6,018 nucleotides of DNA, taken from Thermoprotei archaeon (GTDB lineage Archaea; Thermoproteota; Thermoprotei_A; Sulfolobales; NBVN01). The notes beneath the pieces are model-generated. The model was not told the origin of the DNA, did not search any database, and saw only the letters and a program-made list of their open reading frames with translations. Shown here piece after piece: positions 6,008-6,018 of the stretch. Both the position numbers and the translations under genes were made by a program. Positions within the stretch are counted from its first letter, which is position 1. Every line of letters begins with the position of its first letter. Location of the stretch: NCBI GenBank assembly GCA_003661745.1, contig QMWS01000050.1, positions 1 through 6,018 of the forward strand. Direction: 5' to 3'.

Positions 6008-6018
6008 GAAAGCTACAA

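Noticed and set aside
1..6018. tRNA, rRNA, CRISPR array, insertion sequence or toxin-antitoxin genes.
   Set aside because: Intergenic spaces are only about 107 and 210 bp; neither shows regularly spaced repeats, a cloverleaf or transposase-like coding.

Overview
The window suggests a thermophilic archaeon, most likely from the Crenarchaeota/Thermoproteota. The base composition is moderate. Ile is often ATA and Arg is mostly AGG/AGA, and the proteins are rich in K, E, I and V. Nearly every gene starts at GTG or TTG. Shine-Dalgarno (SD) sites resemble the archaeal GGAGGTGAT, and the promoters look like archaeal BRE/TATA boxes. The lineage call is inference; there is no rRNA in the window.

Layout. 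Positions 1-500, minus strand, hold the N-terminal half of an aspartate carbamoyltransferase (pyrB), which runs off the left edge. Positions 501-607 are a short intergenic region with a probable terminator for the operon to its right and a BRE/TATA promoter for pyrB. Positions 608-4441, minus strand, are a three-gene operon transcribed large, medium, small. It encodes a complete molybdenum hydroxylase of the xanthine dehydrogenase/aldehyde oxidoreductase/CO dehydrogenase superfamily: a 793-aa Mo subunit, a 311-aa FAD subunit and a 165-aa two-[2Fe-2S] subunit. Positions 4442-4651 are a 210-bp divergent promoter region with several palindromes. Positions 4652-6007, plus strand, are a complete cyclic amidohydrolase, best called dihydroorotase (pyrC), with allantoinase/hydantoinase as the alternative.

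How the genes may work together. PyrB and PyrC catalyse steps 2 and 3 of UMP synthesis, so the plainest reading is a pyrimidine biosynthesis locus split by a molybdoenzyme operon. The other reading is a base or heterocycle catabolic locus. The operon order, a carbamoyltransferase next to it and a hydantoinase-family enzyme on the other side recall the E. coli xdhABC-ygeW...hyuA region. Ungapped motif alignment suggests that the two purine-binding residues of xanthine oxidoreductase are not conserved in the Mo subunit, so its substrate is open. Electrons should pass from Mo through two [2Fe-2S] clusters to FAD in a cytoplasmic complex; no subunit has an obvious export signal. No cofactor-insertion gene lies in the window.
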